From contig NZ_SGXJ01000001.1 in assembly GCF_004216905.1 (NCBI RefSeq), forward strand, positions 558,001 to 622,000: DNA of 64,000 bases, given 5' to 3'. Each line of letters opens with the position of its first letter. The stretch's first letter is position 1. Under the pieces are notes generated by a model. The model saw only the letters and a list, made by a program, of their open reading frames with translations. It did not search any database and was not told the DNA's origin. Below are positions 42,539-51,631 of this stretch, piece by piece. Made by a program: the position numbers and the translations under genes. This DNA is from Kribbella sp. VKM Ac-2569. Its GTDB lineage: Bacteria; Actinomycetota; Actinomycetes; Propionibacteriales; Kribbellaceae.

Positions 42539-43792
42539 GTGGCAGAGCTCTCGCAGATCCTCAAGCAGGCGACCGGCGTGGTCGCCGCCCGCGGTGTGGG
42601 CGTTCAACTGTTCGACGAGGACGACCGCAGGTACCTGGACTTCACCGCCGGCATCGGGGTCACGTCGACCGGGCACTCTCATCCGCGGGTCGTCGCGGCC
42701 GCCCAGGAGCAGGTCGGCCGGATCATCCACGCGCAGTACACGACCGTCATGCACCGGCCGTTGCTCACGCTCGTGGACCGGCTCGGCGAGGTCCTCCCCC
42801 GGCACCTCGACCGGATGTTCTTCGCGAACTCCGGCAGCGAGGCGATCGAGGCGGCACTCCGGCTCACCCGCCAGGCGACCGGCCGGCCGAACGTGATCGT
42901 GTTCCACGGCGGCTTCCACGGCCGGACCGTGGCGGCGGCCACGATGACCACGTCCGGGACCAAGTTCCGCTCCGGTTTCAGCCCGTTGATGGCCGGCGTG
43001 CACGTGTCGCCGTTCCCGGACCCCGGCCACTTCGGCTGGCCCGTGGAGCAGGCGACCGACTTCGCGCTCAGCCAGTTGGACTACGTCTTGCAGACGTTGA
43101 GCACGCCGGCCGACACCGCGGCATTCTTCGTGGAGCCGGTGCTCGGCGAGGGTGGGTACGTGCCCGCGAACGAGCGGTTCTTCGCGGGCCTCCGCGAGCG
43201 CGCCGACGCGCACGGGATCCTGCTCGTGATGGACGAAGTACAGACCGGGTTCGGACGGACCGGGAAGTTCTGGGGCGGCGACCACTTCGGTTCGCACCCG
43301 GACGTTCTGGTCACGGCGAAGGGTCTCGCGTCCGGGTTCCCGTTGTCCGGGATCGCCGCGTCGTCGGAGCTGATGGAGAAGGCGTGGCCCGGCTCGCAGG
43401 GCGGCACGTACGGCGCGAACGCGGTCGCGTGTGCGGCGGCGTTGGCGACGCTGGATGTGATCCAGGACGAGGGCCTTGTGCAGAACTCCGCGGACCGTGG
43501 CGCTCAGCTCAAGCAGGCGCTGCAACTGGTCGCGGACAAGCACGAGCAGATCACCGACGTACGCGGGCTCGGGCTGATGATCGGCAACGAGTTCCGCGAC
43601 GCGGACGGGAAGCCGGACCCCGTGACCGCCACCGCGGTCCAGCAGGAGGCGGCACGCCGTGGCTTGCTGTTGCTCACGTGCGGCGCCTGGGGGCAGGTCG
43701 TGCGCTTCATTCCCGCGCTGGTCGTCTCCCCCGACGAGATCGACGAGGCCGCCGGCCTCTGGTCCGACGCAGTCACCGCAGTAGTCGGCTGA
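42539..43792 (+). CDS. gabT: Class III aminotransferase, 4-aminobutyrate type
   Basis: 417 residues, GTG 42539 with GGAGGGG upstream. PLP motifs: FFANSGSEAIEAALRLTRQ, VIVFHGGFHGRT, LLVMDEVQTGFGRTGKFWGGD and the Lys in VLVTAKGLASGFPLSG. Family members transaminate GABA or other omega-amino acids; diaminobutyrate (DoeD-like) is another option. Product aldehyde would pass to the divergent dehydrogenase. A long terminator follows. Confidence 0.87.
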   Translation: MAELSQILKQATGVVAARGVGVQLFDEDDRRYLDFTAGIGVTSTGHSHPRVVAAAQEQVGRIIHAQYTTVMHRPLLTLVDRLGEVLPRHLDRMFFANSGSEAIEAALRLTRQATGRPNVIVFHGGFHGRTVAAATMTTSGTKFRSGFSPLMAGVHVSPFPDPGHFGWPVEQATDFALSQLDYVLQTLSTPADTAAFFVEPVLGEGGYVPANERFFAGLRERADAHGILLVMDEVQTGFGRTGKFWGGDHFGSHPDVLVTAKGLASGFPLSGIAASSELMEKAWPGSQGGTYGANAVACAAALATLDVIQDEGLVQNSADRGAQLKQALQLVADKHEQITDVRGLGLMIGNEFRDADGKPDPVTATAVQQEAARRGLLLLTCGAWGQVVRFIPALVVSPDEIDEAAGLWSDAVTAVVG

Positions 43793-43819
43793 GTCCTCGG
43801 CTGCTGGGTTCGGCGGGGT

Positions 43820-43886
43820 CGGATCCGCGCTCTCCGGAAACTCTTTCGCGCTGGTTGGCGAATTGTTTCCGGAGAGCGCGGATCCG
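43820..43886. terminator. Bidirectional terminator between the aminotransferase and the MHS transporter
   Basis: A perfect 22-bp inverted repeat (43820-43841 and 43865-43886; arms contain GGATCCGCGCTCTCCGGAAA) with a 23-base loop, placed between two convergent genes. Confidence 0.85.
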
Positions 43887-43890
43887 TGCG

Positions 43891-43924
43891 TCAGGCCTTG
43901 GCGTGGGTCAGGCCTTGGCGTGGG
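43891..43924. repeat. 17-bp tandem duplication at the transporter stop codon
   Basis: TCAGGCCTTGGCGTGGG occurs twice in direct succession (43891-43907 and 43908-43924). The inner copy holds the transporter stop and its last codons; the outer copy repeats this past the stop, so the end of the gene has been duplicated without changing the protein. Confidence 0.9.
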
Positions 43925-45341
43925 CCGGTTCGAGGGCGACCGGCGGCGGGGCGTCGTCGGTGCCCGGGATCTCGGTGCCGTTGAGCGGGCACCGTGACGT
44001 CTCGGGGACCTTGGCGAGGGCGAGCGCACCCACGACGCAGGCCGCCATCATGTAGTACGCCGGTACCAGCGAGTCACCCAGCTTGGCCGTCAGCCAGTCG
44101 TTGACCGCGGGCGCCGTACCGCCGAACAGCGACGTCGACACGTTGTACGCGATCGCGAATCCGGCGTACCGGACGTGCGTCGGGAACATCGCCGGGAACG
44201 TCGCGGAGATCGTCGCCAACTGCGGCACGTACAGCAGTCCGAGGACCGCGAAGCCGATGATCGCGCCGGCCACGTTCGTCCCCATCAGCAGGAACATCGG
44301 TACGCCGAACACGAACAAGCCGGCCAGCGACGCCCACCACAGCGGCTTGCGCCCGAGCCGGTCCGACGCCCGCCCGGCGAACGGGACGAAGATCATCATT
44401 GTCAACATTCCGATGATCGGCACGATCAGCGATTCGTCCGCGCTCAGCCCGATCTCTTTCTCCAGGTACGTCGGCATGTACGTGAGCAGCGTGTAGTTCA
44501 CGACGTTCAACGCGATGACCATGCCGCCGAGCCGCAGGATCGGGGCCCAGTAAACGGCCAGCAGGTCCTTGAACTGGGTCGTGGTCTCCTGCTCCTTCTG
44601 GCCCTTCGCCTCGAGCTCACGGAAGACCGGCGTGTCCTCCAGGCGGGACCGGAGGTAGACGCCGACCAGGCCGAGCGGCGCGGCGACCAGGAACGGCAGC
44701 CGCCAGCCCCACGCGTGCATCGCCTCGTCGCCGAGCACCAGCGAGAAGCCGAGCATCAGCAGCGCGCCGAGCGAGAAGCCGGCCAGCGTGCCGAACTCCA
44801 GGAAGCTGCCGAGGAACCCGCGCTTGCGGCTCGGCGCGTACTCGGCCATGAAGGTCGCGGCACCGCCGTACTCGCCGCCGGTCGAGAAGCCCTGGACCAT
44901 CCGCAGCAGGACCAGCAGGATCGGCGCCCAGAGGCCGATCGTGTCGTACGAGGGGACCAGACCGGCGAGCAGGGTCGCGCCGGACATCATCAGGATCGTG
45001 ATCGCCAGCACGTGCTTGCGGCCGAGCCGGTCGCCGAGCGGGCCCCAGACCAGCCCGCCGAGCGGGCGGACCAGGAACGAGACGGCGAACGTCATCAGCG
45101 CCAGCAGGGTCTGGCTCTCGGTGTCGCCCGGGAAGATCGCGGCCGAGATGTACGTCACGCCGTAGGCATAGATGCCGTAGTCGAACCACTCGGTCGCGTT
45201 GCCGATCGCCGAGGCGGCGATCGCTTTCCTGAGCACTCCGGGCGGCTGCTCTTGTTCCGTCGTGGTCACGGGGGGCCGGTCCTGGGCGCTTCCACCCTGC
45301 GGGGGCTGAGCGCTCTCGGGCGGCTGGGTCTCGGAGTCCAC
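43908..45341 (-). CDS. MFS transporter, metabolite:H+ symporter (ProP/MHS-like)
   Basis: 477 residues from GTG 45341 with AGGAGG upstream. Twelve membrane helices after a proline-rich cytoplasmic N-terminus (about 1-35). MHS signatures: GNATEWFDYGIYAYG, RPLGGLVWGPLGDRLGRK, GFSTGGEYGGAATFMAEYAP. The family includes ProP (proline, betaine, ectoine) and carboxylate carriers, so it probably imports the island's substrate. It carries operator 4 in its leader. Confidence 0.9.
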   Translation of the reverse strand: MDSETQPPESAQPPQGGSAQDRPPVTTTEQEQPPGVLRKAIAASAIGNATEWFDYGIYAYGVTYISAAIFPGDTESQTLLALMTFAVSFLVRPLGGLVWGPLGDRLGRKHVLAITILMMSGATLLAGLVPSYDTIGLWAPILLVLLRMVQGFSTGGEYGGAATFMAEYAPSRKRGFLGSFLEFGTLAGFSLGALLMLGFSLVLGDEAMHAWGWRLPFLVAAPLGLVGVYLRSRLEDTPVFRELEAKGQKEQETTTQFKDLLAVYWAPILRLGGMVIALNVVNYTLLTYMPTYLEKEIGLSADESLIVPIIGMLTMMIFVPFAGRASDRLGRKPLWWASLAGLFVFGVPMFLLMGTNVAGAIIGFAVLGLLYVPQLATISATFPAMFPTHVRYAGFAIAYNVSTSLFGGTAPAVNDWLTAKLGDSLVPAYYMMAACVVGALALAKVPETSRCPLNGTEIPGTDDAPPPVALEPAHAKA

Positions 45342-45421
45342 GGTTTCCTCCTGTCGTCATACGGCCTCACCCGAGTGCCCACCCGCAGACAATCCACACA
45401 CCCCACGGGATCAGGTCGTAG

Positions 45422-45435
45422 TTTTGTTGACAATC
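45422..45435 (-). promoter_or_regulatory. Operator 4 (GntR-type site) in the transporter leader
   Basis: On the minus strand GATTGTCAACAAAA, 12 of 14 bases equal to operator 1, about 80 bases ahead of the transporter start. The rest of the 45342-45531 gap shows no gene. Confidence 0.6.
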
Positions 45436-45531
45436 CGAAGGTTAGCCATGTGCAATCGTGAACCACAAGCGATGGCTACCGGTCGATCACGCCAAATCGT
45501 TCAATTCCACCCAATGCCGCTCGGTGCCCGC

Positions 45532-46242
45532 TCAGTGGCGCTCAGCGAGCGACGCGAGACCGGCAGTGATCACCGAGATTCCGAACTCGAACCGGTCATC
45601 ACCGGCAGCACCGGCCGTCAAGGGACCCGCGAGCGCCATCGTGAGCGGGAACCGGTCGGCCGGCAACGAGGCGAAGTAGGACCGCAAACCGTCCAGGAAC
45701 CGCTCGAGATCCTCGGGGCTCCACTGGTCGGCCCGCTGCACGTTCTCCTCGAACGCCACCGCGGTCACGTACAGCGGAATCAGATCGACGGCCCACGCCA
45801 CAGCCTGATCCGGCAGTCCGCCGGCCTTGAGGATGCCGAGCAGACACTCGGAAGTCCGCAGCGCCGCCTCCCCCAGCGGCACGGCCCCGATCGCAGCGCG
45901 CGCCACACCGGGCATCGTCCGCATCGCGCGCAGCATCTCGCGCATCGCTTCCTTCAACTGCTCTTGCCAGCGCTCGGGATCCGGCGGCGACGGCAGGTTC
46001 ATCGCCTGCGCAGCCCGGTCGACCAGAAGCTGATCGAGCTCCTTCTTGTTCGCGACATGCGCGTACAGCGAGGCGGGGCCGGTGTGCAGTTCCTGCGCGA
46101 TCTTGCGCATCGAAACCGCCTCGTACCCCTGGTCGACCATCACCCGCAGGGCAGTGTCGACAATCCGCTCCCGGTTCAACGGCTCCTTGGCCGGACGCAC
46201 GGGCTTGGCGGGACTGATCGGCTGCCACGGCGATTGGGTCAT
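45532..46242 (-). CDS. TetR-family regulator
   Basis: 236 residues from ATG 46242 (MTQSPWQP). HTH RERIVDTALRVMVDQGYEAVSMRKIAQELHTGPASLYAHVANKKEL near residues 25-70, and a TetR_C-like ligand domain. Divergent from a DHA2 efflux pump, with a cluster of matching inverted repeats overlapping the pump promoter: the standard drug-pump repressor arrangement. The inducer is unknown. Confidence 0.9.
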   Translation of the reverse strand: MTQSPWQPISPAKPVRPAKEPLNRERIVDTALRVMVDQGYEAVSMRKIAQELHTGPASLYAHVANKKELDQLLVDRAAQAMNLPSPPDPERWQEQLKEAMREMLRAMRTMPGVARAAIGAVPLGEAALRTSECLLGILKAGGLPDQAVAWAVDLIPLYVTAVAFEENVQRADQWSPEDLERFLDGLRSYFASLPADRFPLTMALAGPLTAGAAGDDRFEFGISVITAGLASLAERH

Positions 46243-46268
46243 GCGAACCACTGTAGCGAACGCCGTAC

Positions 46269-46321
46269 TTGACGGGAACACTGTTCGCGCGTAGAACAGT
46301 GTTCGTCAACGAACACCGTTC
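46269..46321 (+). promoter_or_regulatory. DHA2 pump promoter with triple TetR operator
   Basis: A sigma70-like promoter TTGACG (46269-46274), 17 bases, TAGAAC (46292-46297) is covered by GAACACTGTTC (46276-46286) and its exact inverse GAACAGTGTTC (46294-46304); a third, slightly altered copy GAACACCGTTC lies at 46311-46321. Confidence 0.8.
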
Positions 46322-46345
46322 GCATCCCATCCTAAGGAGCCACCG

Positions 46346-47797
46346 ATGAGCGCCGCCGCCGTACAGACCCCACCCGACACCACGACGACCCCGCGCGGAA
46401 CGCCGTACCGCTGGCGCTGGCTCGTGGTCGCCACCATCCTCGTCGCCGAGATCATGGATCTTGTCGACGCGACGATTGTCAACATTGCTGCTCCGTCGAT
46501 CCGGGCCGACCTCGGCGGCTCCGAATCGGCCATGCAGTGGATGCTCGCCGGATACACGCTGGCCTTCGCGATCGGGCTGGTCACCTTCGGGCGGCTCGGC
46601 GACCTGGTCGGCCGCCGGCGGCTGTTCGTGATCGGAGCTCTCGGGTTCACGATCGCGTCCGCGGTCTGCGGGCTGGCCACCAGCCCCGAACTGCTGATCG
46701 GCAGCCGGGTCGCCCAGGGCCTGCTCGGCGCGGTGATGATCCCGCAGGGTTTCGCGATCCTGAAGTCGATCTTCCCGTCGGACGAGCTCGGCAAGGCGTT
46801 CGCGATGTTCGGCCCGGTGATGGGGCTGTCGGCGGTCGCGGGCCCGATCCTGGCCGGCGTACTGATCGACGCGAACTGGTTCGACGCCGGCTGGCGGACG
46901 ATCTTCTTCATCAACGTCCCGATCGGGATCGCCGCCCTGGCCGGCGCGCTGTGCTTCATGCCCGAGGTCAAGACCACCGGCGCCTCCCGGCTGGATGCCA
47001 TCGGCGTGATCCTGGTCAGCCTCGCCTCCGGCCTGCTGATCTACCCGCTGGTGCAGGGCCGCGAGCTCGGCTGGCCGTTGTGGACAATCCTGATGTTGAC
47101 CTCGTCGGTCGCGGTCTTCGCGCTGTTCGGCTGGCGGGAGCGCCGCTCCGGCAACCCGGTGATCGACCCGTCGCTGTTCCGCAACCGCGGGTACGTCGCC
47201 GGCCTCGGCGTGATCACCACGTTCTTCCTCGCGATGAACGGCTTCATGCTGGTCTTCAACCTGTTCACCCAGCTCGGCCTGCACTACAGCCCGCTGAAAG
47301 CCGGCCTCGCGATGGTGCCGTTCTCGCTCGGCATCGCGATCGGCGCGCCGCTGTCCGCCGGCCTGCTCGCCCCGAAGCTCGGCCGCAAGGCGCTACAGCT
47401 AGGCATCGCAGTGATGACGGTCGCGATGGTCGGCGTCTGGTTCACCCTGCACACGCACGGCGACGCGACCACGATCTGGAACCTGGTCCCGGCGACGCTG
47501 GCCACCGGGATCGGCGCCGGCATGGTGTTCGCCCCTCTGTTCGACATCATCCTGGCCTCGATCGACGACCAGGCCGCGGGATCGGCGTCCGGCGTACTGA
47601 CCGCCATGCAGCAGTACGGCGGTGCGATCGGAGTCGCCGTGATCGGCACCGTCTTCTTCCAACTGCTGCCGACCCACGCGTTCCTGGGCGCAACCAAAAC
47701 CTCGGTCCTGGTCGCGATCGGACTGTTCGTCGTCAGCCTCGCGGTGTCGTACCTACTCCCGAAGCGCGCCCGCGAGGAGAGCGTCAGTCACGGCTGA
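46346..47797 (+). CDS. MFS drug transporter, DHA2 (14-TM) family
   Basis: 483 residues, ATG 46346 with AAGGAG upstream. Fourteen hydrophobic segments. Motifs: DLVDATIVNIAAPSI (motif D1-like), GRLGDLVGRRRLF (motif A) and AVAGPILAGVL (motif C, antiporter type). Proton-driven multidrug export is likely. Controlled by the divergent TetR. Its 3' end overlaps the convergent osmolyte-binding protein gene by 14 nt. Confidence 0.9.
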   Translation: MSAAAVQTPPDTTTTPRGTPYRWRWLVVATILVAEIMDLVDATIVNIAAPSIRADLGGSESAMQWMLAGYTLAFAIGLVTFGRLGDLVGRRRLFVIGALGFTIASAVCGLATSPELLIGSRVAQGLLGAVMIPQGFAILKSIFPSDELGKAFAMFGPVMGLSAVAGPILAGVLIDANWFDAGWRTIFFINVPIGIAALAGALCFMPEVKTTGASRLDAIGVILVSLASGLLIYPLVQGRELGWPLWTILMLTSSVAVFALFGWRERRSGNPVIDPSLFRNRGYVAGLGVITTFFLAMNGFMLVFNLFTQLGLHYSPLKAGLAMVPFSLGIAIGAPLSAGLLAPKLGRKALQLGIAVMTVAMVGVWFTLHTHGDATTIWNLVPATLATGIGAGMVFAPLFDIILASIDDQAAGSASGVLTAMQQYGGAIGVAVIGTVFFQLLPTHAFLGATKTSVLVAIGLFVVSLAVSYLLPKRAREESVSHG

Positions 47798-48767
47798 CGA
47801 ACCCCTCCTTCACCAACCAGTCCATGGCGACGTCGGCGGGCTCACGTCCGTCGACGTCGACCTGCGCGTTGAGCTCGATCAGCACCTCGTCGGTGAGCTT
47901 GTCCGACACCGGCTGCAGCAGCTCGCGCAGCTGCGGGTACTTGTCCAGCACCTTCTTGCTGATCACCGGAGCCACGTTGTACGCCGGGAAGTACCTCTTG
48001 TCGTCCTGCAGTACGACGAGGTCCAGCGACTTGATCCGCCCGTCGGTCGTGAAGATCTCCCCGAACCGGCAGTCCCCCTTGTTCGTCGCGGCGTACACCG
48101 CGCCCGTGTCCAGGGTCCGGATGTTGTTGCGCGGTACGCCGGAACCCAACGGGATCCCGTAGTGCTTCAGCATCGGCTCGAACCCGTCGTTGCGGTTCGC
48201 GAACTCGGACTCGACACAGAACGTTCGTTCCTTCACCGGCAGCGACTCGACCTGGGACAGCTTGGTGACGTGGAGCCGGTCGGACTCCTTCCGGGTCATC
48301 GCGAAGCCGTAGCTGTTGTTCATCGGAGCAGGCTTCAACCAGATCAGCCCGTACTTCTGCGCGTCCTCCTTGCGTACGGCGTCGTACTGCTGCTGCTTGT
48401 CGGGGATGCCGGTGTCGTGGCCGAGGTACGAGATCCACGCGGTGCCGGTGTACTCCCAGGCCATCTGGATCTGGTTCTGGATCATCGCCTGGCGGGACGT
48501 GTCGGAGCCGGGCATGTTGGTGAGGTCCTGGACGTCCGCGCCGGCCGAACGCATCAGGATCGCGGCGATCTTTCCGAGGATCAGCTGCTCCTGGAAGCTC
48601 TTCGAGCCGATCGCGATCTTCAGCCCGTCGAGGTTCTTCACCTCGGAGAGCGGTCCTTGGAGTGCGCCGGTCGGTACGAAGCCGCCGCTGGTGCCGAGGC
48701 CGCAGCCCGACAGGACTGGGACCAGGAGTACGAGTAGCGCGGACGCTGCCGCGACGAGCCGCTTCAT
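47784..48767 (-). CDS. Glycine betaine/choline-type ABC substrate-binding lipoprotein (OpuCC-like)
   Basis: 327 residues from ATG 48767. Lipoprotein signal with LVPVLSGC; OpuAC domain with KIAIGSKSFQEQLILGKI and MAWEYTGTAWISYLG. It should bind quaternary ammonium osmolytes at the outer membrane face of the ABC importer. Last gene of the four-gene opu locus, overlapping the permease stop by 4 nt. Confidence 0.88.
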   Translation of the reverse strand: MKRLVAAASALLVLLVPVLSGCGLGTSGGFVPTGALQGPLSEVKNLDGLKIAIGSKSFQEQLILGKIAAILMRSAGADVQDLTNMPGSDTSRQAMIQNQIQMAWEYTGTAWISYLGHDTGIPDKQQQYDAVRKEDAQKYGLIWLKPAPMNNSYGFAMTRKESDRLHVTKLSQVESLPVKERTFCVESEFANRNDGFEPMLKHYGIPLGSGVPRNNIRTLDTGAVYAATNKGDCRFGEIFTTDGRIKSLDLVVLQDDKRYFPAYNVAPVISKKVLDKYPQLRELLQPVSDKLTDEVLIELNAQVDVDGREPADVAMDWLVKEGFVSRD

Positions 48768-49585
48768 CCGAGCCCTCTCGGTCGGGTGACTTCTTCCAGT
48801 ACTCGGCCCGCCCAGTCGATCAGCAGCGCGAGCGCCGCGACCAGTACGGCGCCGCTGATCAGCACCGGGTAGCGCAGCAGGCGGATGCCGGTGGTGATCA
48901 GGCTGCCCAGTCCCCCGGCGTCGATGAACGTCGCGAGGGTCGCCGTACCGACGACCAGGACCAGTGCGGTACGGATGCCGGCCATGATCACCGGCACCGC
49001 GAGCGGCAGTTCGATCCGTCCGAGGACGGCGACGCTCGACATGCCCATGCCGCGACCAGCCTCGACGAGGGTCGGGTCGACGCCTTGCAGGCCGACGATC
49101 GTGTTCCGCAGTACCGGCAGGATCGCGTAGAGGCAGAGCGCGAGGATCGCGGTCCAGAAGCCGAAGCCGAGCCAGATCGCGAGCAGCACGATCAGCCCGA
49201 TCACCGGCGCCGCCTGGCCGGCGTTCGCGATCGCGACCACGACCGGAGCGGCCCGGCGAGCCCGCGGCCGGGTCAGCATGATGCCGAGCGGTACGGCGAC
49301 CAGCAGCACGATGATCGTGGCGACGACCGTGAGCTTGAGGTGCTCCACGGTCAGCTGGCCCACGAGTTTCCAGTCGAGCTGCCGCTGCTCGATCGAGTCG
49401 AGCTCGGCACGGGACCGCCAGATCGCCCATACCCCGATCACGACGGCCACGAACAACGGCTGCCCGATCAACAGCCCCCACGACGGCCGACGTGCCCGGT
49501 TGCTCGCGAGCCCGGCCGCAGTCGCCTTCGCATCGGCGAGGTTCTCCGGCGCCTTGAGATCCGGTCCAGGGTCCAGTGCGGTCAT
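48764..49585 (-). CDS. Osmolyte ABC transporter permease (OpuCB/ProW-like)
   Basis: 273 residues, ATG 49585. Five to six membrane helices and the BPD_transp_1 coupling loop in GLQGVDPTLVEAGRGMGMSS. The N-terminus (about 1-70) is longer than in the sister permease at 50860. Coupled by ATGA to the binding protein; 115 bp with a hairpin separate it from the ATPase gene. Confidence 0.88.
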   Translation of the reverse strand: MTALDPGPDLKAPENLADAKATAAGLASNRARRPSWGLLIGQPLFVAVVIGVWAIWRSRAELDSIEQRQLDWKLVGQLTVEHLKLTVVATIIVLLVAVPLGIMLTRPRARRAAPVVVAIANAGQAAPVIGLIVLLAIWLGFGFWTAILALCLYAILPVLRNTIVGLQGVDPTLVEAGRGMGMSSVAVLGRIELPLAVPVIMAGIRTALVLVVGTATLATFIDAGGLGSLITTGIRLLRYPVLISGAVLVAALALLIDWAGRVLEEVTRPRGLG

Positions 49586-49668
49586 GGGGCCTCCCGGCCT
49601 GGACTGAGGAGCGGAGGGAGCGAAGCGACCGGAGCGACGAGGGAAGGCCGGGAGTTACAGCCCCATGA
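49583..49668 (-). repeat. Stem-loop between osmolyte ATPase and second permease
   Basis: CATGGGGC plus CTCCCGGCCT (49583-49600) pairs with AGGCCGGGAG and GCCCCATG (49645-49668) across a small bulge. It spans the permease start codon and could sequester it or damp read-through, giving different amounts of ATPase and permease. Confidence 0.55.
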
Positions 49669-49700
49669 CCCGCCGCGACGGAGTCGCGGCATCGGTACTG

Positions 49701-50867
49701 TCATTGCGCGACCTCCGCCTCCGGTTGGCCGTTGCCGTCCTGGATGCGGGCGAGTACGGCCTGGAAGTCGACCACGCCGAGGTACTCGTCGCGCCGGCCG
49801 GTGACGACCGCACTGCCGTGGCTGGACATCAGCATCGTGTCGAGCGCGTCGTTCAGGGTCGCCCGCCGGTCGATCGTCACCAGGTCGGTGTCGTCGTGCG
49901 GCGCCGGCACATTGTCGACATCTGACAAGTCGGATGTCCACATCCAGTCGACCGGTCGCCGCCGGCCGTCCAGGACGACGACCGAGTCGTCACCCGCCTT
50001 CTTCGCGGCCCGCAGTACGGCGGGTGCCGAGTCGCCGATCTCCGCGACCGTCGGCTGCCCCAGCTCGATCTCGCTCACCCGGCTCAACGTGAGTTGCTTG
50101 AGCGCGGCGCCGGCGCCGACGAAGTCCGCGACGAACCGGTCCGCCGGGTTCGCCAGGATCGCCTCGGGGGTGTCGTACTGCGCGATGTTCGCGCCCTCGG
50201 TGAGGATCAGAATCCGGTCGCCGAGCTTCACCGCCTCATCGAAGTCGTGCGTGACGCAGACGATCGTCTTGCGCAGCTCCTCCTGGATGCTGAGCAGTTC
50301 GTCCTGCAGCCGCTGCCGGGTGATCGGGTCGACCGCGCCGAACGGCTCGTCCATCAGGATCACCGGCGGGTCGGCGGCGAGTCCGCGAGCGACGCCGACG
50401 CGTTGCTGCTGGCCGCCGGACAGCTCGCGCGGGTAGCGGCCGCGGTACCGGTTCGGGTCGAGGCCGACGAGCTCGAGCAGTTCGTCGACACGTTCCGCCG
50501 TACGGCGTTTGTCCCAGCCGAGCAGCCCCGGGACCAGGGCGATGTTCTGCGTGACGGTCATGTGCGGGAACAGGCTGCCGCCCTGGATCACGTACCCGAT
50601 CCGGCGCCGCAGATCGTCGTCGTCGGAACGGCTGACGTCCTCGCCGCCGATCCGGATACTGCCCGACGTGGGCTCGATCAGCCGGTTGATCATCTTCAGC
50701 GAGGTGGTCTTGCCGCAGCCGGACGGGCCGACGAACATCACGATCTCGCCGGCCGGGATGTGCAGGGACAGGCCCTCGACAGCGGGCTTCTTCTGGCCCG
50801 GGTACCGCTTGACGACATCGGTCAACTCGATGTCGACGCCGCTGACTTCTGGTTCGGATTCAGGCAC
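49701..50867 (-). CDS. Osmolyte ABC transporter ATP-binding protein with CBS domains (OpuCA-like)
   Basis: 388 residues, GTG 50867. Walker [10 protein letters not shown], signature [13 protein letters not shown], Walker [13 protein letters not shown] and His in VTHDFDEA. The last about 110 residues form a CBS pair ([31 protein letters not shown]), which in OpuA-type transporters senses ionic strength. The 5' end overlaps the first permease by 8 nt. Confidence 0.92.
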   Translation of the reverse strand: MPESEPEVSGVDIELTDVVKRYPGQKKPAVEGLSLHIPAGEIVMFVGPSGCGKTTSLKMINRLIEPTSGSIRIGGEDVSRSDDDDLRRRIGYVIQGGSLFPHMTVTQNIALVPGLLGWDKRRTAERVDELLELVGLDPNRYRGRYPRELSGGQQQRVGVARGLAADPPVILMDEPFGAVDPITRQRLQDELLSIQEELRKTIVCVTHDFDEAVKLGDRILILTEGANIAQYDTPEAILANPADRFVADFVGAGAALKQLTLSRVSEIELGQPTVAEIGDSAPAVLRAAKKAGDDSVVVLDGRRRPVDWMWTSDLSDVDNVPAPHDDTDLVTIDRRATLNDALDTMLMSSHGSAVVTGRRDEYLGVVDFQAVLARIQDGNGQPEAEVAQ

Positions 50868-51501
50868 GGATACCTCTCGAGGTGGTCAGGCGGCCGACGA
50901 GCAGCAGCATGGCGTCCAGGATCAGAGCGAGCAGGACCACGCCGATCGTGCCGACCAGCGCGGAGTTCAGAGCGTTCTTGCCACCGATCTGGGTCAGGCC
51001 GGTGAAGATGAAGCTGCCCAGGCCGGGGCCGAGCACGTACGCCGCGATCGCCGCGATCCCCATCGACATCTGGGCCGAGACCCGGACGCCGGCCAGGATC
51101 ACCGGCCAGGCCAGCGGCAGCTCGATCCGGAACAGGGTCCGGACCGCGCCCATGCCCATCCCGCGCGCCGACTCGATCAGCGTCGAGTCGACGCCGGCCA
51201 GGCCGACCACGGCGTTCCGCAGGATCGGCAGGCAGGCGTAGAACGTGACAGCGACCACCGAGGTCGCCGTACCGATGCCGGCCACCGGGATCATCAGGCC
51301 GAGCAGCGCGAACGACGGGATCGTCAGACCGACCGCGCTGACCGCGCCGGCCAGCGACGCGATCCGCGGGTTGCGGTGCACGACGACTGCCAGGCCGACC
51401 GCGATCACGGTGGCCAGAAGCACGCACTGGATGACCAGGCTCAGGTGCTGGTAGCTCTGATAGAGCAGTTGAGAATTACGCTCAGTTATGTAGTCCCACA
51501 C
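50860..51501 (-). CDS. Osmolyte ABC transporter permease (OpuCD/ProW-like)
   Basis: 213 residues from GTG 51501, chosen because homologues begin near [15 protein letters not shown]; a TTG at 51522 would add seven residues. Five to six helices and the coupling loop [20 protein letters not shown]. First gene of the opu operon; ribosome site weak. Downstream ATPase overlaps by 8 nt. Confidence 0.87.
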   Translation of the reverse strand: MWDYITERNSQLLYQSYQHLSLVIQCVLLATVIAVGLAVVVHRNPRIASLAGAVSAVGLTIPSFALLGLMIPVAGIGTATSVVAVTFYACLPILRNAVVGLAGVDSTLIESARGMGMGAVRTLFRIELPLAWPVILAGVRVSAQMSMGIAAIAAYVLGPGLGSFIFTGLTQIGGKNALNSALVGTIGVVLLALILDAMLLLVGRLTTSRGIRA

Positions 51502-51571
51502 AGGGCGACACGTACCCAACAAGCGTTCGACTCACACATTGGCACGATCGCTACGGAAGTCCGGACATGCC

Positions 51572-51608
51572 GAAGCCCCTGGTCGCCTTGCCGGCGGCCA
51601 GGGGCTTC
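51572..51608 (-). terminator. Terminator after the ErpA-type gene
   Basis: Perfect 11-bp arms GAAGCCCCTGG (51572-51582) and CCAGGGGCTTC (51598-51608) with a 15-base loop, 23 bases past the stop of the iron-sulfur gene and upstream of the opu operon. Confidence 0.75.
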
Positions 51609-51631
51609 AGGGCTAACTCAGTTGCTCAGCC

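Noticed and set aside
49601..49650. Repetitive GAGCGGAGGGAGCGAAGCGACCGG-like purine-rich stretch as a CRISPR or tandem repeat
   Set aside because: No regular repeat-spacer pattern; such stretches are common low-complexity spacers in actinobacteria and here it is the loop of a hairpin.
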